DNA from: Streptomyces niger
GTDB taxonomy: Bacteria; Actinomycetota; Actinomycetes; Streptomycetales; Streptomycetaceae
Direction: 5' to 3'
DNA length: 64,000 nucleotides
NCBI RefSeq assembly: GCF_000718305.1
Contig: NZ_JOFQ01000016.1
Coordinates: forward strand, 62,001 to 126,000
Made by a program: the position numbers and the translations under genes. Below the pieces are notes generated by a model, which searched no databases, was not told where the DNA came from, and was given only the letters and a program-made list of their open reading frames with translations. This document shows positions 45,255-64,000 of this stretch, piece after piece. Each line of letters opens with the position of its first letter. Within the stretch, counting starts at the first letter, position 1.

Positions 45255-46519
45255 GGCACCTCCACCCGCAGTTGCGTCGGTCCGCCGACGGGGCTGGTCA
45301 CGATGAGCCTGCCTTTCAGAATCGCCACCCGGTCCGCCAATCCCTGCAGACCGGCGCCGGCGGCCGGATCGGCGCCGCCGTGGCCGTTGTCGGTGATCAG
45401 GAGGACGAGTTTGTCGTTGCTGAGCTGTCCGACGACGGACACCTGGTCCGCGCCGCTGTGCTTGGAGGCGTTGGTCAGCGCCTCGGTGATGGTGAAGTAC
45501 GCCGTCGACTCCACCCCGGTGGGCAGTCGGTGCGGCAGGTCCATCTCCACCGTCACCGGTATCGGGTTGCGCAGTGCGAGTTCGGCGACCGCGGCGGGCA
45601 GCCCGTGGTCGGTGAGGACCTGTGGGTGGATGCCGCGCACCAGGGAGCGCAGCTGTTCCAAGGCCTGGCGGGCCTCGTCCCGGGCCCGGGCGATGAGCGG
45701 CCGGGCGGGCGACTCCGCTCCCTTCAGCTCCAGTTCGGCCAGGCCCAGGGTCATCGTCAGTGCGACGAGCTGCTGTTGGGCGCCGTCGTGCAGGTCCCGC
45801 TCGATGCGCCGCCGCTCCGCCTCGAAGGCATCGACCAACCGGGCGCGTGAACGGGTGAGTTCGATGACCCGGCTCTTGAGGTCCTCGTCCCGGGCCGACA
45901 ACAGGTGCTGCGCGATCCGTACCTGGCCGCCCGCCAGCAGTCCGCCCACGTACGCCGAGACGAGGAGCCCGAAGAGGCCGACGGCGCTGCCCGGCAGGGC
46001 CGCGACCGGGTCGGACAGCGGCTCCCCGGGCACCAGCATCACCGTGTCCGGAGCGATCGCCCACACGATGACGGGTGTCACCGTCAGGATCGCCGAGAGT
46101 CCCAGCAGGGCGGTGAAGCCGATGCCCGTGGCCGTGAACACGGCGCCCAGGATCAGCGTGTACGCCAGTTCACGCCAGGTGGCCGGTTCGCGCAGTCGGC
46201 TGCGTACCCACGGCACGGCGCCCGTACCGGGCAGCGAGCCGTGCGGGTCGAGCAGCGGCTCCGGTTCGACCAGCAGCAGCCGCCGCCGTTCCAGGGCGGC
46301 GACCGGGATGCCGAAGACGGCCCAAGCGGCGAGGAGCACCAGGCCGATGCCCACCACCGACAGGCCGAGACCGGCGCAGAGCAACGCGGCGAACAGGAAC
46401 AGCACCACGGACCCGAAGACCGTGCCACTCAGCAGGAACGCCCAGGCGCGCAGCGGCCAGGCGGAGAGGGCGAAGCGCAGCGGGCGCCGTCGCATGGCCT
46501 CCCAGACGGCGACGGTCAT
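45242..46519 (-). CDS. NarX/DesK-type sensor histidine kinase (pair 1)
   Basis: A 425-residue kinase with two N-terminal hydrophobic regions (about residues 25-75 and 115-215), then the HisKA_3 phospho-acceptor segment ERRRIERDLHDGAQQQLVAL. The ATPase domain follows with an N-box-like TEALTNASKHS and the G-box GAGLQGLADRV. It probably senses membrane or cell-wall stress; no extracellular sensor domain is visible. The start is the ATG at 46517-46519. Confidence 0.93.
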   Translation of the reverse strand: MTVAVWEAMRRRPLRFALSAWPLRAWAFLLSGTVFGSVVLFLFAALLCAGLGLSVVGIGLVLLAAWAVFGIPVAALERRRLLLVEPEPLLDPHGSLPGTGAVPWVRSRLREPATWRELAYTLILGAVFTATGIGFTALLGLSAILTVTPVIVWAIAPDTVMLVPGEPLSDPVAALPGSAVGLFGLLVSAYVGGLLAGGQVRIAQHLLSARDEDLKSRVIELTRSRARLVDAFEAERRRIERDLHDGAQQQLVALTMTLGLAELELKGAESPARPLIARARDEARQALEQLRSLVRGIHPQVLTDHGLPAAVAELALRNPIPVTVEMDLPHRLPTGVESTAYFTITEALTNASKHSGADQVSVVGQLSNDKLVLLITDNGHGGADPAAGAGLQGLADRVAILKGRLIVTSPVGGPTQLRVEVPCSA

Positions 46520-46597
46520 GATGCGGTCCCTCCGGGATACCGTGCGGCGGACTGGTCCAGCAGGAACTCTAACCGGCCCGGCGGCCCGGCCGGTGGT

Positions 46598-46609
46598 AGG
46601 GAAAACCCT
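46598..46609. promoter_or_regulatory. Short inverted repeat in the divergent kinase/ABC promoter region
   Basis: AGGG-AAAA-CCCT is centred between the divergent kinase and ABC transporter genes. An inverted repeat of this kind could bind the neighbouring LuxR-type regulator. It is short and may be chance. Confidence 0.35.
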
Positions 46610-46669
46610 CCCCCCATGATTCGCCGAAGCCCCACTGACCAGGACCGCCGCTTCTGTTGGACTGGAAGC

Positions 46670-47416
46670 ATGGCACTGCTCACCGACATCCGGCTCCCCG
46701 CCGTCCAGCTGGCCGCCGTCTCCAAGAGCTACCCGAGCGCCGCCGGCGCCGTACCCGTGCTCCGCGAGGTCAGCCTGGGCTTCCCCCAGCGGGCGCTGAC
46801 CGCGGTGATGGGGCCGTCCGGGTCCGGCAAGACCACCCTGCTGAACTGCGCCGCCGGTCTCGACAAGCCCGACAGCGGCAAGGTACTGCTCGGCGACACC
46901 GATCTGGCGAAGTGCGGCGAGCGCGAGCTGACGGTGGTGCGCCGCAGCCGTATCGGCTTCGTCTTCCAGCAGTTCAACCTGCTGCCCATGCTGACGGCCT
47001 ACGAGAACGTGGCGCTGCCCCTGCGGCTGCAGCGCGGCCGGGTCAAGCGCGACCGGGTACGGGAGGCGTTGCGTCAGGTGGGGCTGGAGGACAAGGCGGA
47101 CCGGCGGCCCGCTCAGCTGTCCGGCGGTCAGCAGCAGCGGGTGGCGATCGCCCGGACGCTGGTGGCCGAACCCGAGATCGTCTTCGCCGACGAGCCGACC
47201 GGCTCGCTGGACCGGCGCAGCGGCCGGCAGATCATGGAGCTGCTGCGCGACTCCGTCGACCGGGTGGGCAGCACGGTGGTGATGGTGACGCACGACCCGG
47301 CCGCCGCCGCGTGCGCCGACCGCGTGGTGTTCCTGTCGGACGGCAAGGTCGTCGGCCGGCTCGACCACCCGACGGCCGAGGCCGTCGCTCAGCAGCTGAG
47401 CCTGTGGGAGCGGTGA
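46670..47416 (+). CDS. ABC transporter ATP-binding protein, MacB/BceA type
   Basis: A 248-residue ATPase with Walker A GPSGSGKTT, signature LSGGQQQRV, Walker B IVFADEPTGSLD and the H-loop VTHD. FVFQQFNLLPMLTAYENV is characteristic of the LolD/MacB/BceA group. It works with the FtsX-type permease encoded next to it, whose ATG overlaps this stop by one base. The start at ATG 46670-46672 is chosen over an ATG at 46616 because the domain begins soon after. Confidence 0.95.
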   Translation: MALLTDIRLPAVQLAAVSKSYPSAAGAVPVLREVSLGFPQRALTAVMGPSGSGKTTLLNCAAGLDKPDSGKVLLGDTDLAKCGERELTVVRRSRIGFVFQQFNLLPMLTAYENVALPLRLQRGRVKRDRVREALRQVGLEDKADRRPAQLSGGQQQRVAIARTLVAEPEIVFADEPTGSLDRRSGRQIMELLRDSVDRVGSTVVMVTHDPAAAACADRVVFLSDGKVVGRLDHPTAEAVAQQLSLWER

Positions 47417-49407
47417 TGTGGCGCATCTCGGTGCGGTCGGTGCGCCACTACTGGGCGCTGTTCGCCGGTACGTTCGTGGCGCTGGCGCTCGGTGTGGCGC
47501 TGATCGGTGTGTCGGCCGCGGCGCTCGCCGCCACTTGGGCGGTGCCCGCGGCACCGCGGGCCGAGAGCGCGTCGGTGACCCTGACCGACGGCCACGGCAC
47601 CGCCCGCACCCTGTCCAGCGGCGACGTGGACATGGGCGGGGTGCAGAGCGTACTGGCGATGGCCGGCGTGGTCTCGGCATTCGTCACCGTCTTCGTCATC
47701 GCGGGCACCTGCGCCTTCGGCATCGCGCTGCGTCGCCGCGACATGGGGCTGCTGCGCCTGGTCGGCGCGGGCGGCCCGCAGGTGCGCCGGATGGTGCTCG
47801 GTGAGTCCCTGGCCGTGGCGGTGCCGGCCGCGTCGGTCGGCTGCGCGGTGGCGGCCGGGACCGCCCCGGTCGTCGTGAAGGCCCTCAACGGGACCGGGCT
47901 GTCGCCGGTCGAGCTGCACCTGGGTCCCCTGTGGTGGCCCCTGCTGTTCGCCGCGGGCAGCGGTCTGGTCATCGCCGTACTGGGCATGCTGGCCGCCTCG
48001 AAGCGGGCCGCCCGGGTGCGGCCGACCGAGGCGCTGCGCGAGGCGGACCTGGACGCCCGGACGATGACCGCGGGGCGCGGTGTGATGGGTGCGCTGGCGC
48101 TGGTCGCCGGTGCGGTGATGGTGGCGCTCGCCCCCGGTGCCGGTGCCGAAGCGGCCACCCCGCTGGCACTCTTCGGCACGATGGCGCTGGCGGTGGCGGC
48201 CACCGCGTTCGGGCCGCTGTACCTGCCGCCGTTGCTGCGGCTGATGGCGCTGCCGCTGCGCTGGGCGGACCCGGTGGCCGGGCGGCTCGCCGCGGAGTCG
48301 GTGCGCACCTCGCGCCGCCGCACCGCCTCCCTCGTGGGCCCGGTGCTGGCCATCCTCGCGATCGTCGGCGTCTTCACCACGGTGCTCTCCACAACGGGGG
48401 CGGCGACCGAGGCCGACGACCGGGCGCGCACCGCGGCGCAGCTCGTCGTCGAACCCGCCACCGGTGGTGCCACGCTGGGGCGGGACGTCCTCCACCGGTT
48501 GCGGTCCGACGACCGGGTGGCCGCGGTCTCCGCGCCGGCCCCGCTGGAGGTGGCGGTGGCCGGGCCCGACTCGGTGTGGAAGGAACAGGCGGCGGTGGCC
48601 GACCCGGTGGCACTGGCCCGGACCCACCGGGTCACCGTGGTGGACGGCGCCCTCGGTCACCTCGGGCCCGGGAAGGTCGCTGTCTCCCGGGAGTTCGCCG
48701 ACTGGTACGGGTACCACGTGGGCTCCGTGGTCAGGTACGGCCTCTTCGGCGGGAAGCCGATGACGGGCCGGGTGACCGCGGTACTGGACGGCGGGTCGGC
48801 TGTGCCCCCGCTGCTGCTGCCCTCCGGCTCCCGGGGAACCCCCGCCCCGGGGCCGGAGCGTGCGGCGGTGCTGCTTGACGAGGAGACCGCGGGCTCCGCC
48901 GCGGCGGAGGCCGCGGACCTGGCCGAGCGGCTGGGTCCGGACCGGGTGCGGGTGACGCCGACCGCCGACTGGTTCGGCCGGACGGCGACCGGTCAGGACC
49001 GGCTCAACCGGCTGGTTCTGGGCGTCCTGACAGTGCCCGCTTCGCTGTACGCACTGATCGCGGTCGCAAGCACTTTGGTGATGTCGTACAGCCGGCGCAG
49101 CCGGGAGATCGCGGGCATGCGGATGATCGGCGTCAGCGCGGCGCAGGTGCGCCGGATGGCGCTGTGGGAGACGCTCTCCACGACGCTGCTGGGAGTGGTG
49201 ATCGCCGGTGTGGTGGTGGCACTCGGTGTGCGTGCCCACCGGGCGTCGCTGGACGTGCTCGGCGGCGCGGCGCCGCTGAGCGTGCCGTGGGCGATGCTCG
49301 GAACGCTCACGGCCGCGTGTGCAGTCGTGGGCGTGGTGGTGAGCCTCGCGGCATCCGGACGTTTGCTCCGGCAAGTGAGCGTGGCAACGGTCACTTCTCG
49401 CCAGTAA
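47416..49407 (+). CDS. FtsX-type ABC transporter permease, BceB/MacB-like
   Basis: A 663-residue permease with two FtsX units. The N-terminal half has helices near residues 15-40 and 80-105, with more around 130-180 and 220-275. A large extracytoplasmic part lies at about 340-510, and the last three or four helices come after residue 535. FGIALRRRDMGLLRLVGA and MSYSRRSREIAGMRMIGV are the two coupling regions. The size fits peptide-antibiotic detoxification permeases. Two kinase/regulator pairs flank it, so peptide sensing and immunity are inferred. Confidence 0.92.
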   Translation: MWRISVRSVRHYWALFAGTFVALALGVALIGVSAAALAATWAVPAAPRAESASVTLTDGHGTARTLSSGDVDMGGVQSVLAMAGVVSAFVTVFVIAGTCAFGIALRRRDMGLLRLVGAGGPQVRRMVLGESLAVAVPAASVGCAVAAGTAPVVVKALNGTGLSPVELHLGPLWWPLLFAAGSGLVIAVLGMLAASKRAARVRPTEALREADLDARTMTAGRGVMGALALVAGAVMVALAPGAGAEAATPLALFGTMALAVAATAFGPLYLPPLLRLMALPLRWADPVAGRLAAESVRTSRRRTASLVGPVLAILAIVGVFTTVLSTTGAATEADDRARTAAQLVVEPATGGATLGRDVLHRLRSDDRVAAVSAPAPLEVAVAGPDSVWKEQAAVADPVALARTHRVTVVDGALGHLGPGKVAVSREFADWYGYHVGSVVRYGLFGGKPMTGRVTAVLDGGSAVPPLLLPSGSRGTPAPGPERAAVLLDEETAGSAAAEAADLAERLGPDRVRVTPTADWFGRTATGQDRLNRLVLGVLTVPASLYALIAVASTLVMSYSRRSREIAGMRMIGVSAAQVRRMALWETLSTTLLGVVIAGVVVALGVRAHRASLDVLGGAAPLSVPWAMLGTLTAACAVVGVVVSLAASGRLLRQVSVATVTSRQ

Positions 49408-49412
49408 CATCT

Positions 49413-49425
49413 TCCACACTGTGGA
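49413..49425. promoter_or_regulatory. Inverted repeat upstream of response regulator pair 2
   Basis: TCCACA and TGTGGA with one base between them form a 13-bp palindrome, 139 bases before the response regulator start codon. A second half-site-like TCCACA occurs at about 49498. It is a possible operator and is unconfirmed. Confidence 0.35.
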
Positions 49426-49563
49426 CTTACGAGACACCACGTAGCGTCATCGGTCGTGCCGCGCCTATGCTGAGGCAGTCCCCACAGCTCCACTTTGTCC
49501 ACACCATTCGGCGGCACGCGTCCGCGAGTTGGTTGGCACGATCCTTACGAGCAGGAGTCTCCC

Positions 49564-50235
49564 ATGCGCGTCGTGATCGCCGAGGATTCCGCGCTCTTGC
49601 GAGCCGGAATGGCGAGGCTGCTGTCCGATGAGGGAATCGATGTCGTCGCTTCCCTCGGTGACGCCACAGAGGTGCTGGAAGTCGTCCGCGAAACCCGGCC
49701 GCACGTGGTGACCATGGACGTCCGTATGCCTCCGACGTTCACGGACGAAGGCATTCGCGCCGCCCTTGAGATTCAGAAACTCGGCCCCGGGACGGCGGTC
49801 CTGCTGCTGTCCCAGTACGTGGAGCCCACGTACGCGGAAGAGCTGGTCCGGGACGCGCCGGCCGGGGTGGGGTACCTGCTGAAGCAGCGCGTGGGGGACT
49901 TCGAGGAGTTCCTTTCCGCACTGCACCGGGTGCGGCGCGGGGAGACCGTACTGGATTCCGATATCTTCAAGCAGTTCATCGGCAGCCCTCGCGAAAAGCA
50001 TGCCACCGAGCTGCTGACACCGCGCGAACGCCAGGTTCTCGAACTCATGGCGACCGGGCTGACCAACAGCGGAATCGTCAACCGGCTCGGTATATCCGAG
50101 CGTGCCGTGGAGAAACACGTCACGTCGATCCTCAGCAAGCTGCGCATCCCCAGTTCGGGCGAGGACCATCGGCGGGTACTGGCGGTATTGAACTACCTGC
50201 GGGGCAGAGAAAAAGTCCAGGACCTAGCCGAATAA
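49564..50235 (+). CDS. NarL/LuxR-type response regulator (pair 2)
   Basis: A 223-residue regulator with receiver Asp in VVTMDVRMPP, Lys in YLLKQRVGD and a LuxR-type helix-turn-helix LTPRERQVLELMATGLTNSGI. The start is the ATG at 49564 after AGGAG. It resembles the pair 1 regulator in length and receiver motifs but differs clearly, so the two pairs are paralogous and not recent copies. Its partner kinase begins 21 bases downstream. Confidence 0.95.
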   Translation: MRVVIAEDSALLRAGMARLLSDEGIDVVASLGDATEVLEVVRETRPHVVTMDVRMPPTFTDEGIRAALEIQKLGPGTAVLLLSQYVEPTYAEELVRDAPAGVGYLLKQRVGDFEEFLSALHRVRRGETVLDSDIFKQFIGSPREKHATELLTPRERQVLELMATGLTNSGIVNRLGISERAVEKHVTSILSKLRIPSSGEDHRRVLAVLNYLRGREKVQDLAE

Positions 50236-50256
50236 CACACGGATGCGCGTAGTCCT

Positions 50257-51639
50257 GTGACTTTTCCGACTTCATACCGCGTGGCGGCCGGCCTCATCTA
50301 TCTCTCCGTCGGCAGCCTGGTGGGCCTGTTGCTCGCCCCTTTGCTCGTGGTCTCACTGGCGTTGCGTGCCGCCTCCTGGCTGCTGCTCGTCGGCCTGCCG
50401 ATGGCGGTGGTCCTCGGCGTGCGCGCCGTGACCGCCGCGGTCCGGTTCGTGACCGCCGCGGGGGAACGGCGGCCGGGCCGGCCCGACACCCCGCTGCGGG
50501 AAGTGCTGCGGCAGCTTCCGGGCCGGGTGGCGCACCTGCGGGACGGCCTCTCCTTCAGCCTGCCGCTGCTGCGGGCCGTCGCCGACCTGGAGCGGCTGCT
50601 CGCCCACTCGGTCGCCGCCGACCCCGGACAAGGGGACGGCACACCCCGCGCCGCCGCCGAGGAACGGGAGTGGGTGCACCGCGGCGCGAAGGCGAGCTGG
50701 GACGACATCGGTTACCTCGGCCTGTTGCTCCTCGGCACGGTGTGGTTGCTGCCGCTGGCCGCCCTGGCGCTCCCGGTGGTGGTGTTCCTCATCGCCCTGC
50801 CCATCGGACCGCCCGAACAGCTGGCGTTCGGCCCCGGCAACACCTTGCTGGTGACCGGGGTGGTGACGCGTTCGTCGGTGGCGCTGGCCTCCGTGGTGCT
50901 CTTCGCGGTGCTCCTGCGGCTGTTGTTCTGGATGGGGAAACTGCGCGCCCGGATGGTGCGCCGCATCCTGAGCCGTATCGACGTGGCCGAAGCGCAGCGC
51001 AGGGAGGACGCGGCGGAACGTCAGCGCGTCGCGGCGCTCCGGGTGAACGACGCCGATTACCGCCGTCTGGAAAGGGATCTGCACGACGGGGCACAGGCGC
51101 GGCTGGCCGTGCTGCTCATGCACCTTTCGCGCGCCAAGAGCCGGCGCACGGACGACGTGGCGTATCTGTGCGGGCTCATCGAACGGACCCACGAGGAAAT
51201 CGGCAAAGCGCTCGATGACATACGCGATCTGGTCCGGGGTATTCAGCCGCCCATTTTGAGCGACCGCGGCCTGGAAGCGGCCGTGACGGCTCTGACCGAA
51301 CGATTCCATGTACCGGTGACGGTGCACAGCAGCCTCGACCGGCGTCCGAATGTGAACGTGGAGTCGACCGCGTATTACATCACCGCTGAATGCCTGGCCA
51401 ATACCGTCAAGCACGCGTCGGCCACGCGTATTCACGTGTGCCTGGAAGAAGAGGACAACCAGCTGGTCGTCTCGGTGACGGACGACGGCGCCGGCGGCGC
51501 CTCCATGGCGGCCGGCACGGGGCTGCGCGGGCTCGAGGACCGGGCCGCCGCGCTCGGCGGACGCCTGGAACTCAGCAGTCCGCCCGGCGGCCCGACCACC
51601 GTCCGGGCCGCCCTCCCCTGGTCGGCGCACACCTTCTGA
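50257..51639 (+). CDS. DesK/NarX-type sensor histidine kinase (pair 2)
   Basis: A 460-residue kinase beginning with GTG. Hydrophobic segments lie at about residues 10-70 and 150-225, followed by a coiled region. The phospho-acceptor motif is YRRLERDLHDGAQARLAVL, with N-box-like AECLANTVKHAS and the G-box GTGLRGLEDRAAALG. Together with the preceding regulator it forms a second two-component system next to NRPS cluster 2. Confidence 0.94.
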   Translation: MTFPTSYRVAAGLIYLSVGSLVGLLLAPLLVVSLALRAASWLLLVGLPMAVVLGVRAVTAAVRFVTAAGERRPGRPDTPLREVLRQLPGRVAHLRDGLSFSLPLLRAVADLERLLAHSVAADPGQGDGTPRAAAEEREWVHRGAKASWDDIGYLGLLLLGTVWLLPLAALALPVVVFLIALPIGPPEQLAFGPGNTLLVTGVVTRSSVALASVVLFAVLLRLLFWMGKLRARMVRRILSRIDVAEAQRREDAAERQRVAALRVNDADYRRLERDLHDGAQARLAVLLMHLSRAKSRRTDDVAYLCGLIERTHEEIGKALDDIRDLVRGIQPPILSDRGLEAAVTALTERFHVPVTVHSSLDRRPNVNVESTAYYITAECLANTVKHASATRIHVCLEEEDNQLVVSVTDDGAGGASMAAGTGLRGLEDRAAALGGRLELSSPPGGPTTVRAALPWSAHTF

Positions 51640-51705
51640 CGTGCGAGTTTTCCTCTGATCGAAAGCCCTTGCCGCGCGACGGCCACCTGATCGATCATTG
51701 GGGTG

Positions 51706-51745
51706 GTACGGCTACCCGCACCCCACACGGTGCGGGTAGCCGTAC
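51706..51745 (+). terminator. Strong hairpin between kinase pair 2 and the hydrolase gene
   Basis: A 17-bp perfect stem (51706-51722 with 51729-51745) with a six-base loop CCACAC. It follows the kinase gene by 66 bases and precedes the hydrolase start by 25. It could end the two-component transcript or attenuate entry into cluster 2. Confidence 0.75.
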
Positions 51746-51770
51746 TGTGGAGCTTCTATAAGGGGGAAAT

Positions 51771-53111
51771 GTGGAAGCGCATCTCGCGGCGGACCGATTG
51801 CGCGAACTCGCGCACGACCACTCGGTCCCCGGCGCACAGCTGACGATCCAGCAGGCCGGGAGACGCCGGTCGCTGTGCACCGGCGTGGCCCGGGCCGGCA
51901 CCGCGGAACCGGTGACCGGGGAAATGGCTTTCGCCTACGGCTCGGTCACCAAGATTTTCACGGCCACCCTGGTGGCCCAGCTCGTTTCCGAGGGCGACCT
52001 GGAATGGGACGATCCGGTCGGCGAGTACGTGGCGGAGTTCGACGGGGCGGTGGACGAGGCTTTCTCGTCCGTCACCCTGCGGCGACTGCTCGGCCACACC
52101 GCCGGACTGGTCGCCGACCATGAACTCGACGATGTCGAGGAGTCCTCGCTCGTCCGTTACACCGCGAGCCTCGCGACCACCCGGACCCTGCATGAACCGG
52201 GCCATTGCTTCTCGTACTCGAATTCCGGTTACAACATTCTGGGCCGGGTCATCGAGGCGGTCACGGACATGAAATGGCAGGCCGCCCTGGAGAACAGGGT
52301 CCTCCGACCGCTCGGCATCGACCCGGTGTTCGTGAACGGCCCCTCGGCCGGGCAGCGCCCCCTCGCCGACGGCCACGCCGTCCCGCCCGGAGGCGGCCAA
52401 CCGGCCCGGCCCGTCGGCCTGTTCCTCCCGCACAGCTGGGCCCCGGCGAGCGGCCTCGCCGGCAGCGCCGACGACCTGGCCGACCTCGCCGCACTGCACC
52501 TCGGCGTCCACCCCGACTCCGGCGCGCTGCTCCCCGAGGAGCAACGCGCCGAGATGGCCGGCCGGTTGCCCGCCGCCGACGCCTTCGGCATGGCCGACGG
52601 CTGGGGCATGGGCCCCGCCCACTACGCCTCGCCCGCCGGGCACTGGCTCGGCCACGACGGCACCGTCGACGGCGGCACCGCCCACGTGCGGTGGCATTCG
52701 GCGAGCGGCACCGCCGTCGCCCTGACCACCAACGCGACCACCGGCACCCGGATGTGGGCCGACCTCGTCGACGTGCTCCGCGAACAGGGGATCCCGGTCG
52801 GCGACCACCGTCCCGGTACCCCCGCCGCACCGGCCCTCTCCTCCGGTCTCGGCCGCTTCGCCGGCGACTACCGCAACGGCGACACCTCGTTCGCCGTACG
52901 CACCCACCACGACGGCGCCACGCTCCGCCTGACGGACGCCACCGGGCTCACCGCCGACCTGACCGTCCACGCCGACCTGGTCTTCACCGCCCGGCGGACG
53001 GACACCGGCACCGCGCCCTTCTCCGGCCGGTTCGTCACCGACCCCGCCACCGGCGACGTCACTCTCATGCAGCTCGGCGGTCGTTCCGCCCGGCGGACGA
53101 CGGCTGCGTAA
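51771..53111 (+). CDS. Cytoplasmic class C beta-lactamase-fold serine hydrolase, candidate PBP-type thioesterase/cyclase
   Basis: A 446-residue protein with the serine penicillin-recognising fold motifs: SVTK (Ser58, Lys61), YSN (Tyr149, Asn151) and HDG (His295). A C-terminal beta-rich domain (from about residue 345) follows. No signal peptide is visible, unlike secreted beta-lactamases and DD-peptidases. In SurE-type systems such proteins, encoded beside an NRPS lacking a terminal TE, release and cyclise the peptide. Here the gene is directly upstream of and co-directional with the cluster 2 NRPS, which has an epimerisation domain. Self-resistance or peptide trimming is the alternative. The GTG start follows GGGGGA. 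Confidence 0.8.
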   Translation: MEAHLAADRLRELAHDHSVPGAQLTIQQAGRRRSLCTGVARAGTAEPVTGEMAFAYGSVTKIFTATLVAQLVSEGDLEWDDPVGEYVAEFDGAVDEAFSSVTLRRLLGHTAGLVADHELDDVEESSLVRYTASLATTRTLHEPGHCFSYSNSGYNILGRVIEAVTDMKWQAALENRVLRPLGIDPVFVNGPSAGQRPLADGHAVPPGGGQPARPVGLFLPHSWAPASGLAGSADDLADLAALHLGVHPDSGALLPEEQRAEMAGRLPAADAFGMADGWGMGPAHYASPAGHWLGHDGTVDGGTAHVRWHSASGTAVALTTNATTGTRMWADLVDVLREQGIPVGDHRPGTPAAPALSSGLGRFAGDYRNGDTSFAVRTHHDGATLRLTDATGLTADLTVHADLVFTARRTDTGTAPFSGRFVTDPATGDVTLMQLGGRSARRTTAA

Positions 53112-53272
53112 CCGCACCCGTCCCGCCGGCACCCCGCCACGGTCCGCGCACCGGCCGGCCCCGGCCCCGGACCGCTCCCCCTTCGCTCCCCTTCCGACGT
53201 TCCTTTGTCGGCTTCCGGCTCCTTGCCCTGGCACGCCCATGTCCGGAAGCCGCCTTCCCTGGAGGTACAGAC

Positions 53273-63487
<10,215 letters not shown>

Positions 63488-63517
63488 CCCCTTCTTTTCC
63501 GAACCGAAAGGCTCACC

Positions 63518-63724
63518 GTGTCCAACCCCTTCGAGCAGTCCGACCGCTCCTACGACGTCCTCGTCAACGAGGAGGGCCAGCACTCGCTGTGGCCCACCGG
63601 CACGGCCGTCCCGGCCGGCTGGGAGACCGTGCTCGCCGACCGCCCCCGCGAGGAGTGCCTCGCGTACGTCGAGACCCACTGGACCGACATGCGCCCGCGC
63701 ACCCTGCGCACCGGCGCCGCCTGA
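63518..63724 (+). CDS. MbtH-like protein of cluster 2
   Basis: A 68-residue MbtH protein with the full signature: NEEGQHSLWP, VPAGWE, the ECLAYVETHWTDMRPRTLR end and both conserved Trp residues. It is expected to activate the A domains of the adjacent synthetases. The GTG start is 30 bases after the NRPS stop. Unlike the cluster 1 homologue it keeps Ser-Leu-Trp-Pro. Confidence 0.95.
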   Translation: MSNPFEQSDRSYDVLVNEEGQHSLWPTGTAVPAGWETVLADRPREECLAYVETHWTDMRPRTLRTGAA

Positions 63725-63877
63725 CGCCCCGCGCGGCGAGGCGGCGGGCACCACCCGCGGCCGCCGCCCCGCCGCGCGGCCCATGACCAGCACACCGACG
63801 GTCCGGCCCGGTGGCCACCACCACCGCTGTGACCCGCTCGTCGAGCACCGACCGTACTTTCCAGGGGGAACCTGCCC

Positions 63878-64000
63878 ATGAACACGCCGTCTGACCACGC
63901 GGACCGGATAGCCGCGCTCCCCGACCACCTCCGCGAAGCGCTCGCCCAGCGCCTGGCCGGCCGGGCAGGGGCCGCGGCGGCCGCCGCGGCACCGCTGGTG
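63878..64000 (+). CDS. Start of a further NRPS gene, cut by the window edge
   Basis: Forty-one codons are visible from an ATG at 63878-63880 after AGGGGGAA. The sequence IAALPDHLREALAQRLAGRAG resembles the short helical start found on many NRPS proteins that follow another synthetase, and probably docks with it. Only the start is visible, so the product is inferred from context. Confidence 0.6.
   Translation, partial: MNTPSDHADRIAALPDHLREALAQRLAGRAGAAAAAAAPLV

Overview
The window is very GC-rich. It uses many GTG and TTG starts, has tightly packed, translationally coupled operons, and carries non-ribosomal peptide synthetase (NRPS) genes with MbtH partners, DUF3662, and MerR, LuxR and FtsX-type genes. 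All of this points to an actinomycete chromosome, most likely Streptomyces. The gene calls rest on reading the sequence and remembered family motifs; no database search was possible.

Left part (1-14.2 kb), ordinary housekeeping: an Ada/AlkA-type DNA repair gene cut by the window edge, a macro-domain protein, a CrtI/PYROXD2-like FAD oxidoreductase and an inositol-monophosphatase-like enzyme. Next come a peptide ABC transporter operon (binding protein, two permeases, two ATPases) that runs into a gamma-glutamyltransferase gene, a sirtuin, and a lipoate-protein-ligase-like gene.

14.2-24.7 kb is an accessory or degenerate segment. It lies between the intact lipoate ligase gene and a second, truncated, diverged copy of that gene's 3' third. 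It holds remnants (a LAL-type LuxR regulator and an IS630-type transposase), two cold-shock protein genes with similar leaders, and a deaD-CBS-DUF set of genes. It also holds a haemolysin III gene, a short MerR regulator and a stand-alone DUF3662 (FhaA N-terminal) gene. The most unusual content is a pair of related, apparently non-coding transcription units of about 0.4-0.46 kb on opposite strands. They share promoter geometry, several sequence blocks and a terminal hairpin with compensatory base changes.

24.7-40.6 kb is NRPS cluster 1, all on the minus strand. It encodes a haem-oxygenase-like diiron oxidase candidate, two P450s, a PCP-C-A-PCP-C synthetase, an MFS exporter and a divergent MbtH. 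It continues with a stand-alone A-PCP (valine-like code), a thioesterase-like protein with Cys in place of the catalytic Ser, a hotdog protein and a terminal A-PCP-TE (threonine-like code). I infer that an amino acid is loaded on the stand-alone A-PCP, oxidised there by a P450, and moved by the Cys acyltransferase (as in CmaE/SyrC systems) to the A-less PCP at the start of the large synthetase. Extension and release would then give a short, probably tripeptide, product.

41.4-44.5 kb is a three-gene glycosyl/methyltransferase operon (GT87-like membrane protein, FkbM methyltransferase, GT4 glycosyltransferase). 44.6-51.6 kb carries two response-regulator/histidine-kinase pairs around a Bce/MacB-like ABC transporter, plausibly peptide sensing and immunity.

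51.8-64 kb is the start of NRPS cluster 2 on the plus strand. It has a cytoplasmic beta-lactamase-fold hydrolase (a candidate PBP-type cyclase), a 3404-residue synthetase (half-C, A-PCP, C-A-PCP-E, C-A-PCP), an MbtH protein and the first 41 codons of another synthetase that runs off the window.
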